Source of the DNA: Companilactobacillus futsaii JCM 17355
GTDB lineage: Bacteria; Bacillota; Bacilli; Lactobacillales; Lactobacillaceae
Reading direction: 5' to 3'
Length of the DNA: 62,796 nt
Assembly (NCBI RefSeq): GCF_001435505.1
Contig: NZ_AZDO01000146.1
Coordinates: forward strand, 8,424 to 71,219
The position numbers and the translations under genes were made by a program. Below, in pieces: positions 51,497 to 60,775 of the stretch (positions are counted from its first letter, which is position 1; every line of letters starts with the position of its first letter). The notes under the pieces are model-generated. The model was not told where the DNA came from. It worked only from the letters and a program-made list of their open reading frames with translations, and searched no databases.

Positions 51497-53794
51497 ATGC
51501 AAGTCTATAAAAGACTGAATAGAACGCTTCTTTGGGTTCTAGTAATTGCCTTTTCTATTTTGATTGCAGGTGGATTTTTGATTTTTAAAAACGAAGCACC
51601 TAGGCCTTCAAAAATGGTAGATGAATCAGGAACCACTATCGTCACTAAGAAACAATTGCTTTCTGGACAAGCGGTCTATGAAAAATATGGCTTAACTGAC
51701 TACGGGTCCTATTTAGGAAACGGAACTTATTTTGGTCCCGACTACACGGCACAATCTTTGCACGTTTATATTCAGGGGATGCAAAATTATTATGCTCAAA
51801 AACAATACAAAACTAATTTCAAAGATTTAAGTGTTGAAAAACAATCAGGAATTAAGGGAAGAGTAAAACACGAGATCCGTAAAAATCGCTACAATAGTAA
51901 AACGGATCAATTAGTTTTGACTACTGCGCAAGTGGCTGGGGTGAATCATTTGACGAAACACTACCGTCATGAGTTTAGAAATAATCCTCACGAAGCAGGT
52001 TTACCGGAGAACATGATTCACAACAATACTGATGATTTCATGCAAAATGGTGATAAAATTGACCAATTGACTTATTTCTTCTTCTGGGGTGCTTGGTTGT
52101 CATCAACTAATCGACCACATCAAACATACTCATACACTAATAATTGGCCCTATGATTTAGATGCTGGCAATATTATGACTAGTGAGGCTATGGTTTGGAC
52201 AGCTTTATCCGTTGCGGTATTAGTTGCTGGTGTTGGAGTAGTAATTTATTTCTATAAGAAATATCATTTTGATATGCAATTTAATGAATCATACGCTGAT
52301 ATACCGGAAATTAGGACGGATGAACCAATCAGTAATTCACAAAGAAAGACAGCTAAGTTCTTCTTGATCGTTATGATGATGTTCTTAGTTCAAATTCTTT
52401 TAGGTGAGTTGATGTCGCATTATTATGTTGAAGACACCTTCTTTGGTTTGCCATTGCAATACATCTGGCCATTCAATCTAGCGAAAACTTGGCATTTGCA
52501 ACTAGTTATTTTTTGGATTGCTACAGCTTGGTTAGCAACTGGAATTTATATCACGCCACGGGTTCTTGGTCGAGAGCCAAAACGTCAAGGAATTTTAGTT
52601 GATATTTTGTTCTGGGCTTTGATCATTGTCGTTGGTGGCTCCATGTTAGGTGAGTGGGGATCAACACTTGGTTTTATCAATGGTAAATGGTGGATTTTTG
52701 GTCATTATGGCTGGGAATACGCTGAAATGGGTAAATTCTGGCAGATTCTCTTCATTATTGGGATGTTCTTGTGGATTTTCATTATGTTGCGTGGTTTCGT
52801 ACCAGCAATTAAAATCAAAAAGAATCTTCATCGTTCCAGATTACTACAATTATTGATCATTGGTTCCATCGCCATTCCAGCTTTCTATTTGGCATCGCTC
52901 TTCATCTTGCCAAATTCACACGTCACATTCGCTGATTACTGGAGATGGTGGATCGTTCATTTGTGGGTTGAAGGAATCTTCGAGTCATTTGCGGTTATCT
53001 TGATTGGTTATTTGATGGTCGATATGAAGTTAACAACTATCAAATCAACTATCAGAGCGCTATATTTCCAATTGATTTTACTATTGGGAACAGGTGTTGT
53101 TGGTATGGGACATCATTACTTCTGGGAAGGTGACCACTCGATTTGGTTAGCCTTAGGTGCTTGTTTCTCAGCACTAGAAGTAATCCCACTTTGTCTATTG
53201 GTATGGGAAGCATATACTCATTATCGTGTTTATAAAGATAGTCATAAAGGCTTCCCTTACAAAGGTACTTTTATGTTCTTAGTTTCAACTGGTTTATGGA
53301 ACGCCTTAGGTGCTGGTGCTTTAGGATTCTTGATCAATGCCCCAGCTATCAATTACTTTGAACACGGAACACAATGGACTTCAGCACACGCTCATGCTTC
53401 AATGGCAGGTGTTTACGGATTCTTCTCCGTTGCTATCATGTTGTTTGCCATTAGACATTTAACTGAAACTAACTTCTGGACTACAAAAGTTGAGAAGTGG
53501 ATCAAATGGGCATGCATTACAATGAATGTAGGTTTAGCTGGAATGGTCTTCGTTACTTTGATGCCATTGGGTTATTTACAGTTAAAAGATGCTCTTGAAA
53601 ATGGTTATTGGCACGCTAGACAGATCAGCTTTTATCGTCAACCATTAGAAAATGGCTTAACGATTGCTAGATCAGTGCCTGATATTATTTTCACAGCTGG
53701 AGTGGTCATCTTGTTAGTTATCTTCTTCAGAGCTATGTTCCACTTGAAGAAAGCTTCTAAAGAAATCAATCCAGTTGATTACGATATTAAATAG
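51497..53794 (+). CDS. norB: Quinol-dependent nitric oxide reductase (qNOR)
   Basis: 765 residues, AGGGGGAG upstream of the ATG. An N-terminal helix and extracytoplasmic domain (about 30-220, no C-x-x-C-H haem c motif) precede 12-13 helices of the haem-copper oxidase fold. Probable haem b, haem b3 and FeB ligands are all present: H333 (T-W-H-L), H488 (I-V-H-L-W-V-E-G), H539 and H540 (G-H-H-Y-F-W), H631 and H633 (S-A-H-A-H-A). It reduces two NO to N2O with quinol electrons. No nitrite reductase is nearby, so detoxification of external NO is more likely than denitrification. Confidence 0.94.
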   Translation: MQVYKRLNRTLLWVLVIAFSILIAGGFLIFKNEAPRPSKMVDESGTTIVTKKQLLSGQAVYEKYGLTDYGSYLGNGTYFGPDYTAQSLHVYIQGMQNYYAQKQYKTNFKDLSVEKQSGIKGRVKHEIRKNRYNSKTDQLVLTTAQVAGVNHLTKHYRHEFRNNPHEAGLPENMIHNNTDDFMQNGDKIDQLTYFFFWGAWLSSTNRPHQTYSYTNNWPYDLDAGNIMTSEAMVWTALSVAVLVAGVGVVIYFYKKYHFDMQFNESYADIPEIRTDEPISNSQRKTAKFFLIVMMMFLVQILLGELMSHYYVEDTFFGLPLQYIWPFNLAKTWHLQLVIFWIATAWLATGIYITPRVLGREPKRQGILVDILFWALIIVVGGSMLGEWGSTLGFINGKWWIFGHYGWEYAEMGKFWQILFIIGMFLWIFIMLRGFVPAIKIKKNLHRSRLLQLLIIGSIAIPAFYLASLFILPNSHVTFADYWRWWIVHLWVEGIFESFAVILIGYLMVDMKLTTIKSTIRALYFQLILLLGTGVVGMGHHYFWEGDHSIWLALGACFSALEVIPLCLLVWEAYTHYRVYKDSHKGFPYKGTFMFLVSTGLWNALGAGALGFLINAPAINYFEHGTQWTSAHAHASMAGVYGFFSVAIMLFAIRHLTETNFWTTKVEKWIKWACITMNVGLAGMVFVTLMPLGYLQLKDALENGYWHARQISFYRQPLENGLTIARSVPDIIFTAGVVILLVIFFRAMFHLKKASKEINPVDYDIK

Positions 53795-53799
53795 AAAAG

Positions 53800-53826
53800 A
53801 GACATCCAAGTCGGATGTCTTTTTTG
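53800..53826 (+). terminator. Terminator of norB
   Basis: AGACATCC, AAGTC loop, GGATGTCT and a T-run. It ends 13 nt before the next start codon. Confidence 0.9.
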
Positions 53827-53838
53827 TCAGGAGTAATT

Positions 53839-54789
53839 ATGAAAGCAGCATATATCGAAAAAAATGGACCGGCATCAACCATAAAAATTGTTCAATTGCC
53901 AGTCCCAGAATTAAAAACAGATGAAATTTTAGTAAAAGTTAAAGCCGTATCAGTGAATTTTGTCGATACTTTTGTTAGAGCGGGAAGTTTTAAAACTAAA
54001 CAAGCTTTTCCGTTCGTGATTGGACGAGATGCTGTTGGAACAGTCAGTGCGATTGGAAAAGATACTTCTGATTTTCAAATAGGCGATTTAGTTTGGACCA
54101 ACAGTATGGGGTACGACGGTCGCATGGGTACGAGTAGTGAATTTGTTGCCGTACCTGCAAAAAGACTGTTTCGTGCACCAGAAGTTGATCCAGTTAAATT
54201 AGTTGCTTCAGTTCATTCTTCAGCCACCGCCGCGATTGTATTGTCAGATGTACTTCAAGTAAAAAGTGATCAACAAATTTTAATTGAGGGCGGAGCAGGC
54301 CACGTCGGGACAAAATTTATCGAATTGGCCAAATCATTGGGCCTTGAAGTAACGACTACTAGTAATCCCAATGATTTTGAGAAATTACAGCAATTGGGAA
54401 CTGATAAGACATTCGATTACCATAAATCAATCCAAGGTAGTTATGACTACATTGTTGATACGTCCGGAAAGGTTAATTTACAAGACAACTTAGATCATCT
54501 GAATTTATATGGGAAAATTGCTCTGATTACAGCTCCAAAAGATAATCAATTCAATTTTCGTGTTCGTCAAATGTACACGAAGAGCCAAAGCATCAATGGA
54601 TTCGTCATCAGCCACGCTACTTTAAGCCAAATCCAATCAGCGGGCAAGATTTTAAATGATAATTTTGAAGCTGGACGTTTGTTAACTGATGAAATTATAA
54701 AAATGCCACTTGATCAAGCAGCAAAGGCCCATCAATTGCTGGAAAATCAACAAACTAAAGGTAAGAGAATTGTCTTAACTATGGAATAA
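53839..54789 (+). CDS. NADPH:quinone reductase-like MDR protein
   Basis: 316 residues from ATG 53839 (AGGAG upstream). GroES-like N-terminal domain and a Rossmann domain with G-G-A-G-H-V-G (about residues 152-158). No Cys-rich structural zinc lobe and no catalytic Cys, so it is of the zeta-crystallin quinone-reductase type. Quinone or enal reduction with NADPH is likely. A role with the quinol-using norB just upstream is possible but a terminator separates them. Confidence 0.82.
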   Translation: MKAAYIEKNGPASTIKIVQLPVPELKTDEILVKVKAVSVNFVDTFVRAGSFKTKQAFPFVIGRDAVGTVSAIGKDTSDFQIGDLVWTNSMGYDGRMGTSSEFVAVPAKRLFRAPEVDPVKLVASVHSSATAAIVLSDVLQVKSDQQILIEGGAGHVGTKFIELAKSLGLEVTTTSNPNDFEKLQQLGTDKTFDYHKSIQGSYDYIVDTSGKVNLQDNLDHLNLYGKIALITAPKDNQFNFRVRQMYTKSQSINGFVISHATLSQIQSAGKILNDNFEAGRLLTDEIIKMPLDQAAKAHQLLENQQTKGKRIVLTME

Positions 54790-55470
54790 TTACTGAAGGA
54801 TATTAATGATTTCTGGTAGACTAGTTACTTCAAAAATTGGTTTGACGTGACTTTGGTTGACTTTTTTATTCTTGTTATACCAAAGACTGTCAATATCGCT
54901 ATCATTAGCACCGGCTATATCTGAAGAAAGTGAGTCACCGATCATTAAGAAATCTTTTGGCGGTGCTTGTAGTTCACTTTCAATAGATTCGAAGAATTTT
55001 TTATCAGGTTTATCGAAACCAATATTTTCTGATAAGAATATCTTTTCAAAATATTGGTCGATTTTTGCACCAGCAGTCTGGGAATACTGTTTATCGCTAG
55101 TTCCGTTTGAAGCGGCAAATAACCGATAAGTTTTATTTAATTCTTGTAGAGTCTTTTTAGCACCGGGCATTAATTCATGTTGTTGGTTTAATACAGCAAA
55201 GTACTGTTGATTTATATTGGTAGTATCGATTTTTTTATTGAAATGACGGAATAAGTTTGGAAAGCGACTGTTCATCAGTTCCTGTCGGCTAATTTGTTTT
55301 TCTTCCAATTGTTTCCATAAGTAGTCATTCATCTGATACCAATATTGAATTTGTTCATCATTAAAGGGAAAATCGACGAATTCTGACATTTCTTTTAGAG
55401 CATTACGTGTGTTGGCTCTCGTATCTAGGATAGTGTCGTCTAAGTCGATTAAGATGTATTTATAGTTCAT
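54790..55470 (-). CDS. HAD hydrolase, YjjG/YfnB type
   Basis: 226 residues; ATG 55470 has GGAGG 5 nt upstream, while the longer frame to 55527 is AT-rich non-coding. Motif I I-D-L-D-D-T-I-L-D-T, motif II A-A-S-N-G-T, and D-K-P-D-K-K-F-F then M-I-G-D-S-L, as in the nucleotidase-like YjjG group that removes phosphate from noncanonical nucleotides. Convergent with the quinone reductase gene, with no spacer. Confidence 0.88.
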   Translation of the reverse strand: MNYKYILIDLDDTILDTRANTRNALKEMSEFVDFPFNDEQIQYWYQMNDYLWKQLEEKQISRQELMNSRFPNLFRHFNKKIDTTNINQQYFAVLNQQHELMPGAKKTLQELNKTYRLFAASNGTSDKQYSQTAGAKIDQYFEKIFLSENIGFDKPDKKFFESIESELQAPPKDFLMIGDSLSSDIAGANDSDIDSLWYNKNKKVNQSHVKPIFEVTSLPEIINILQ

Positions 55471-55662
55471 AAAAACCTCCGTAAATAAGCAAGAATTGTT
55501 GTTAAAAATAAAAATCAAAAAAAACAATAAATCAAGTTAATTTTTGATTAAAAAATAGTTACCATGTTAATTTATTAGTACAATCATGTAATTTTTGGTT
55601 CATTTTTTAATACCAGTTTTATAATTCTTTTGTTGTGATAACAACAAGAGGGAGATTTGATA

Positions 55663-56619
55663 ATGGTTTTAAAAAGAAAAACGACAATTCTTTTAGCTTT
55701 GATATTTTCGCTTTTGGTAGTACTTTTGGGAGCAACTAATGTTAGTGCTGCAAGGACAGATATGGTCGATGTGTCTAACAATAATGGAGCTATGACTGTT
55801 GCTAATTTCCAAGATATGTACAACAACTATGGCGTTAAAGCAGTCGTAATTAAAATTAGTGAAGGTACTTCTTTTAAGGATAGTACAGCTGCTAATAATA
55901 TTGCAAATGCTCAAAAAGCGGGCATGTATATTAGTGGTTATCACTTTGCTCATTATAATAGCGTAGCTAGTGCGATTGCTGAAGCAGATTATGCTGGAAA
56001 ATTGGCTCAAGCTGATGGGTTACCACAAGGAGCAGTTTTAGCTACTGATGTTGAAAGTTCAGAACAAAGTTCTGTATCTGAATCACAAAATGATGCCGAT
56101 AATCAAGCTTTCATGACCGAAGTTGCTAAGTATGGTTATCGTTCAACAATTTATACCATGGGTTCATGGGTCGGTAGTGTAATGAATGTCGATACCGGTT
56201 GGATCGCATCATATCCATATAATCCTGCTGGACAAGAATGGTACACATCTAATCACGGCTGGCAATGGTCGAGTACTTATACTTTTAGTGGAAGCAGTGG
56301 TTATTTTGATGTATCTGAGTTATATGATGATTTCTTTACAACATATCAGTCACCAAATACTTCAAGTACAACCACCTCAACAGATGATTCGGCTGTAACT
56401 GATAGTGGATCTACTAGTTCTATAATTGAAGTAGACAATTCTTCAAGTAGCTATGTACCGTTGATGGCTTTACAAGATGACGGAAGTATGACAACGATAA
56501 CTAATCGTGCTTTAGCAAATAACACATCATGGCAAACTGATCAAACTAAGGTTGTCGATGGAACAACATATTATCGAGTAGCAACCAATGAATGGGTTAA
56601 TGCCAAATATATAATTTAA
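55663..56619 (+). CDS. Secreted GH25 muramidase with SLAP-type module (copy A)
   Basis: 318 residues from ATG 55663 (GAGGGAG upstream). Signal peptide 1-30, cleavage after V-S-A-A. The GH25 barrel (about 33-225) has D36 (V-D-V-S), E67 (K-I-S-E-G-T) and the catalytic pair D129/E131 (T-D-V-E). A Ser/Thr-rich linker (about 232-268) leads to one SLAP-type repeat ending in R-V-A-T-N-E-W-V. It cleaves MurNAc-GlcNAc bonds; probably an autolysin, or acquired from a phage lysin. It is a paralogue of the gene at 60776. Confidence 0.92.
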   Translation: MVLKRKTTILLALIFSLLVVLLGATNVSAARTDMVDVSNNNGAMTVANFQDMYNNYGVKAVVIKISEGTSFKDSTAANNIANAQKAGMYISGYHFAHYNSVASAIAEADYAGKLAQADGLPQGAVLATDVESSEQSSVSESQNDADNQAFMTEVAKYGYRSTIYTMGSWVGSVMNVDTGWIASYPYNPAGQEWYTSNHGWQWSSTYTFSGSSGYFDVSELYDDFFTTYQSPNTSSTTTSTDDSAVTDSGSTSSIIEVDNSSSSYVPLMALQDDGSMTTITNRALANNTSWQTDQTKVVDGTTYYRVATNEWVNAKYII

Positions 56620-56636
56620 TTTATTGCATCTTTTCT

Positions 56637-56665
56637 TTGATTTAAATATAGATATTCGATATACT
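56637..56665 (+). promoter_or_regulatory. Promoter of the riboswitch-controlled ATPase
   Basis: -35 TTGATT (56637-56642), 17-bp spacer, -10 TATACT (56660-56665). Confidence 0.7.
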
Positions 56666-56671
56666 GATTTT

Positions 56672-56790
56672 AAACAAGGGAGTAACTTGCAGAAAAGTTG
56701 CCTGTGACAAAATCGTCAGCAAGACGTAAGTCTGGTTTTGTCTTAATTAGTGAGACTTGTACGCTTTTTGGCGTGCAAGTCTCTTTTTTT
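56672..56790 (+). ncRNA. yybP-ykoY (Mn2+) riboswitch with intrinsic terminator
   Basis: The leader has the class hallmarks: AGGGAGTAACTTGC, paired AGTTGCCT, then AATCGTCAGCAAGAC with GTAAGTCTGG. Directly after comes a hairpin GAGACTTG ... CAAGTCTC (56752-56782) with a T-run. Mn2+ binding to the two L-loops of this class prevents terminator formation and turns the gene on. It precedes a P-type ATPase, as with yoaB in Lactococcus lactis. Assigned by eye; a covariance-model scan would settle it. Confidence 0.85.
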
Positions 56791-56812
56791 AAACCAAAGG
56801 AGGGGTTGGATT

Positions 56813-59488
56813 TTGAAAGATACTCGATATTATGCACTGGATAAAGCTTCACTATTAGATAAGTTGCAAACTAGTGAAGCTGGATTAAGTACCGACCAAG
56901 CGAAAAAGCGTTTGGAAGAAAATGGGCCAAACGCTTTAGCACAAGGCAAGAAAAAGAATTTGTTCCAAAGATTTTTTGATCAATTTAAAGATTTCATGAT
57001 TATTGTCTTATTGGTCGCAGCGCTGATTTCTGGATTTGTGGCTCAAGAGTGGGCTGATGCGGCTTTGATTTTGGCAGTGGTAATTATTAATGCTGTCTTT
57101 GGCGTTTTCCAAGAATCAAAAGCTGAAGAAGCAATTGATGCATTGAAAGAAATGTCGACACCTGAAGCCCATATCAAACGAAATGGTAAACTAGAAACAG
57201 TTAGTAGTGAAGCTTTAGTAGTAGGAGATTTGGTTTTACTAGAAGCTGGTGATATTGTTCCAGCAGATATCCGCTTGATTGACTCAGCTTCAATGAAGAT
57301 AGAAGAAGCCGCTTTGACTGGTGAATCCGTTCCGGTTGAAAAAGAAGCGAAAACTTTACCCGATGAGGACGTTCCGTTAGGTGATCGTAAGAACATGGCA
57401 TACATGAATAGTAATGTTACTTATGGTCGTGGAACTGGGGTCGTAGTTGGTGTTGGGATGGACACACAAGTTGGTCAGATTGCTGGAATGATCAACAAAG
57501 CCGAAGAAACTAGCACACCACTGCAAGATAATTTAAACTCACTTGGTAAAACATTAACTTGGTTGATTTTAGGGATCGCTGCTGTGATCTTTGCCGTTGG
57601 TATATTCAATAATCATTCAGGATTGCCTATGAATGAATTAGTTATCAACATGATGTTAGTTGCAATTTCACTGGCCGTAGCTGCAATTCCAGAAGGTCTA
57701 CCAGCTATCGTTACGATTATTTTGGCTCTTGGAACAACTAGAATGGCTAAGCGTAAAGCTTTAGTTAGAAAACTTCCAGCTGTTGAAACTTTGGGTAGTA
57801 CGGATATCGTTGCTTCTGATAAAACTGGTACTTTAACACAAAATAAAATGACCGTTGAAAAGTTTTATCAATACGGTAAGTTAAATGATGCTTCATCAAA
57901 CATTACTGGTGCCGATAAAGTCCTTCAAGTGATGACTTTTGCCAATGATACAAAAATTCAAAACGATGGTACCTTAGTCGGTGATCCAACAGAAACTGCT
58001 TTGGTCCAATTTGGATTTGACCATGATTATCAAGTTGAAGATGAATTGAAGAAGGAACCTCGTGTTGCTGAAGTACCTTTTGATTCAGATCGTAAATTGA
58101 TGTCAACGATTCACAAATTATCCGATGGTAAATTCTTAGTAGCAGTTAAAGGTGCTCCTGACATGTTGTTACAAAGAGTTACCAAAATTCAAAAGACTCC
58201 CGATGAAGTTGCTGATTTTACTGAGGCTGACAAAACAGAAATCTTAAAGCAAAATAAATCAATGGCAACTCAAGCTCTAAGAGTTTTGGCGATGGGGTAT
58301 AAGATCATCGATGAAATTCCACAAACCGTTGATTCAGAGACCGTTGAAAATGATTTAGTTTTTGCAGGTCTGATTGGGATGATTGATCCAGAACGTCCTG
58401 AAGCTGCTAAAGCGGTTGCTGATGCTAAAAAAGCTGGTATTCGTCCAATGATGATTACTGGTGACCATCAAGATACTGCTGAAGCTATTGCTGCTCGATT
58501 AGGAATTATTGAAGCTGGTGATGATGCAGCAGTCATTACTGGAGCTCAATTGGACCAAATGAGTGACGAAGAATTTGAAAAGAAAGTTCAATTATATTCA
58601 GTTTATGCTCGTGTTTCTCCAGAACATAAGGTTAGAATCGTTAAAGCTTGGCAAGATAAAGGTAAAGTTGTAGCGATGACTGGTGACGGTGTCAATGATG
58701 CTCCTGCTTTGAAGTCTGCTGATATCGGTATTGGTATGGGTATCACAGGTACTGAAGTTTCAAAAGGTGCTTCTGATATGGTCTTGGCTGATGATAATTT
58801 TGCTACAATTATCGTTGCTGTTGAAGAAGGTCGTAAGGTCTTCTCCAATATTCAAAAATCAATTCAATACTTACTTTCAGCTAACTTAGGTGAAGTTTTG
58901 ACATTGTTCATGATGACTTTGTTAGGTTGGGATATTTTATTACCAGTTCAATTGCTCTGGATCAACTTAGCAACCGATACTTTCCCAGCAATTGCCTTAG
59001 GGGTTGAACCAACTGAACCAGGTATTATGGATAAAAAACCTCGTGGACGTCGTTCTAGTTTCTTAGGTGGCGGAATCGGTTCTTCAATTGTTTATCAAGG
59101 TATTCTTGAAGGACTAATAACATTAGGAGTTTATGGATTAGCCATCATGTTCCCAGTTCACACAGCTAATGATGCAATGCACGCTGATGCTTTAACAATG
59201 GCTTATGCAACTTTAGCTTTGATTCAATTGTTCCACGCATTTAATGTTAAATCGACTTATCAATCTATTTTTAAAGTTCATATGTTCAAGAATAAGATGT
59301 TTAATATTGGTGTATTAACATCATTTATCATGGTAGCAGCAACGATTGTTGTTCCAGGATTCAACAGTCTATTCCATGTAACTGAACTAAACTTAGAACA
59401 ATGGTTGATTGTTTTAGGTGCCGGAGTCTTGATGATTTTAATCGTTGAAATTGTTAAATTCTTCCAACGCCGTGCAGGTAAAAAATAG
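56813..59488 (+). CDS. P2A-type cation-transporting ATPase (Ca2+/Mn2+ exporter)
   Basis: 891 residues from TTG 56813, chosen because AAAGGAGGGG lies 7 nt upstream; the frame continues back into the riboswitch but without a site. Phosphorylated Asp D336 in S-D-K-T-G-T, T-G-E-S in the actuator domain, G-D-G-V-N-D in the P domain. M4 has I-P-E-G-L-P and M6 N-L-A-T-D, matching Ca2+-ATPase site II. Since its leader is a Mn2+ riboswitch, export of excess Mn2+ is the best guess. Confidence 0.93.
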   Translation: MKDTRYYALDKASLLDKLQTSEAGLSTDQAKKRLEENGPNALAQGKKKNLFQRFFDQFKDFMIIVLLVAALISGFVAQEWADAALILAVVIINAVFGVFQESKAEEAIDALKEMSTPEAHIKRNGKLETVSSEALVVGDLVLLEAGDIVPADIRLIDSASMKIEEAALTGESVPVEKEAKTLPDEDVPLGDRKNMAYMNSNVTYGRGTGVVVGVGMDTQVGQIAGMINKAEETSTPLQDNLNSLGKTLTWLILGIAAVIFAVGIFNNHSGLPMNELVINMMLVAISLAVAAIPEGLPAIVTIILALGTTRMAKRKALVRKLPAVETLGSTDIVASDKTGTLTQNKMTVEKFYQYGKLNDASSNITGADKVLQVMTFANDTKIQNDGTLVGDPTETALVQFGFDHDYQVEDELKKEPRVAEVPFDSDRKLMSTIHKLSDGKFLVAVKGAPDMLLQRVTKIQKTPDEVADFTEADKTEILKQNKSMATQALRVLAMGYKIIDEIPQTVDSETVENDLVFAGLIGMIDPERPEAAKAVADAKKAGIRPMMITGDHQDTAEAIAARLGIIEAGDDAAVITGAQLDQMSDEEFEKKVQLYSVYARVSPEHKVRIVKAWQDKGKVVAMTGDGVNDAPALKSADIGIGMGITGTEVSKGASDMVLADDNFATIIVAVEEGRKVFSNIQKSIQYLLSANLGEVLTLFMMTLLGWDILLPVQLLWINLATDTFPAIALGVEPTEPGIMDKKPRGRRSSFLGGGIGSSIVYQGILEGLITLGVYGLAIMFPVHTANDAMHADALTMAYATLALIQLFHAFNVKSTYQSIFKVHMFKNKMFNIGVLTSFIMVAATIVVPGFNSLFHVTELNLEQWLIVLGAGVLMILIVEIVKFFQRRAGKK

Positions 59489-59504
59489 TACTTATAAATA
59501 AAAA

Positions 59505-59541
59505 TAAGACCTCGATATCAAAATAGATGTCGAGGTCTTTT
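59505..59541. terminator. Terminator after the P-type ATPase (bidirectional)
   Basis: Arms AAGACCTCGATAT and ATGTCGAGGTCTT with T-rich 3' flank on both strands, between convergent genes. Confidence 0.88.
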
Positions 59542-59568
59542 AGTGTATTTTTGATTATTAGTAAATGA

Positions 59569-59976
59569 TTAGCAGATTTGGTCGCCAAGTTTTTCCATTT
59601 TTGCACGACGTTCTTCAGCAGTTTCAGGTTTAACGTTTCTCCAGTCAACAACTGAAAGAGCACCATCTAAGATACCTGAGTTGTCTTTAAGAGCCAAGGC
59701 ATTGTGCCATAGAGAAATGTTAAGACCAGCAGTGAAGAAATCTGTATATTGAGGTTCAGTAGCTAGTTTGTAGCCGGCGTTATTTTCAATCGGAACAGTA
59801 TATTTAGGATCATTTTCGTTAAGAATAACTAGTTGAAATTTATCACCAATAGCACAGCTACCACCAAGACTTGAGTACTTGTTTGAACCATCATCGGTAG
59901 TCAAGATCATTGTGCTTCCTGCTGGTATTTTATCAGCTAAGTATTTTTGTGCATCGTCTTTAATATTAATTTTCAT
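59569..59976 (-). CDS. HesB-like (Fe-S biosynthesis family) protein, copy 1
   Basis: 135 residues. The fold resembles HesB/A-type proteins as found in lactobacilli (YqkB-like): N-terminal helix, L-T-T-D-D-G, G-G-S-C-A-I-G with C41, and D-W-R-N-V-K-P-E-T near the end, closing with C135. Only two cysteines are present, not the C...C-G-C triad of classical A-type carriers, so Fe-S carrier function is uncertain. AAAGGATC precedes the ATG. It is 168 nt downstream of copy 2 on the same strand. Confidence 0.75.
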   Translation of the reverse strand: MKINIKDDAQKYLADKIPAGSTMILTTDDGSNKYSSLGGSCAIGDKFQLVILNENDPKYTVPIENNAGYKLATEPQYTDFFTAGLNISLWHNALALKDNSGILDGALSVVDWRNVKPETAEERRAKMEKLGDQIC

Positions 59977-60028
59977 AAATTAAGATCCTTTCCGTTACAA
60001 TAATTTGAATTGTGCAACACTGATTAGT

Positions 60029-60043
60029 TTACAATTATTCTCA
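60029..60043 (-). promoter_or_regulatory. Fur-box-like site upstream of HesB-like copy 1
   Basis: TGAGAATAATTGTAA on the minus strand matches 12 of 15 positions of the 7-1-7 Fur consensus TGATAATNATTATCA. About 50 bp before the start codon. Could be chance in AT-rich DNA. Confidence 0.35.
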
Positions 60044-60144
60044 TTACGTACTTTAAGTTACAGCATGTTGTGAATTCTTGCAAACTATCAGCTCAATAAA
60101 GCAAAATATATTTTTGGTAATTAGATAAATTAATCACAAACTGA

Positions 60145-60552
60145 TTAACAAATTTGGTCACCAAGCTTGATCATTTTGTCACGACGTTCTTGGTCAGTTT
60201 CAGGTTTAACATTTCTCCAATCGACAACAGCTAGTGAACCATCAAGAATACCAGAGTTATCTTTAAGAGCTAAAGCATTGTGCCATACAGAAATGTTAAG
60301 ACCATTACCTAATAAGTCGGCATCAGATGGGGAAGTCTTAAGATCAAGACCAGCATCATTTTCTAAGTCGATTGTGTAATTAGGATCATCATCCTTTAAA
60401 ATAACGATTTGGAACTTATCACCGATAGCACAACTACCACCAAGGCTTGAGTATTTATTTGAACCATCGTCAGTTGTTAGAATCATTTTAGCGTTTGTTG
60501 GAACTTCTTTATTCTTTAAGTATGTTTGAGTTTCTTTAATATTGATTTTCAT
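60145..60552 (-). CDS. HesB-like (Fe-S biosynthesis family) protein, copy 2
   Basis: 135 residues, same length and plan as copy 1, nearly identical over D-G-S-N-K-Y-S-S-L-G-G-S-C and the C-terminal third (D-W-R-N-V-K-P-E-T ... G-D-Q-I-C), more different at the N-terminus and in the middle. ATG 60552 matches the start of copy 1; the frame back to 60660 crosses the promoter. Copies 1 and 2 look like a tandem duplication that has begun to diverge. Two facing operator-like repeats lie over its promoter. Confidence 0.75.
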   Translation of the reverse strand: MKINIKETQTYLKNKEVPTNAKMILTTDDGSNKYSSLGGSCAIGDKFQIVILKDDDPNYTIDLENDAGLDLKTSPSDADLLGNGLNISVWHNALALKDNSGILDGSLAVVDWRNVKPETDQERRDKMIKLGDQIC

Positions 60553-60599
60553 TTTATATAAGATCCTTTCGGGAACTAAATTTAATTGATTGCCAAACA

Positions 60600-60665
60600 T
60601 TAAGTTGTGTACAACCTTTATTACAGTTAATACTATACCACATAAATTGATTGTGCACAACTTAA
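60600..60665 (-). promoter_or_regulatory. Promoter of HesB-like copy 2 with two inverted operator-like sites
   Basis: Minus-strand -35 TTGTGC (60655-60660) and -10 TATAGT (60632-60637), 17-bp spacer. TTAAGTTGTGTACAACC (60600-60616) and the reverse complement of TTAAGTTGTGCACAATC (60649-60665) face each other; the second covers the -35 and contains the palindrome TTGTGCACAA. Two sites flanking a promoter suggest a repressor, perhaps with looping. Confidence 0.6.
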
Positions 60666-60775
60666 ATGGCTGAAATAATTATTATATTGTTTTTAAGATT
60701 TCTAGAAATACCGTTATATCAATGATAAAGAGGGTATACTTTGAATAAATATTTTTTTGTTATAGGGGGAGAATT

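Noticed and set aside
57043-57405. Minus-strand ORF of 120 codons inside the ATPase gene
   Set aside because: Antisense shadow of a strongly conserved P-type ATPase; no ribosome site and no family resemblance.
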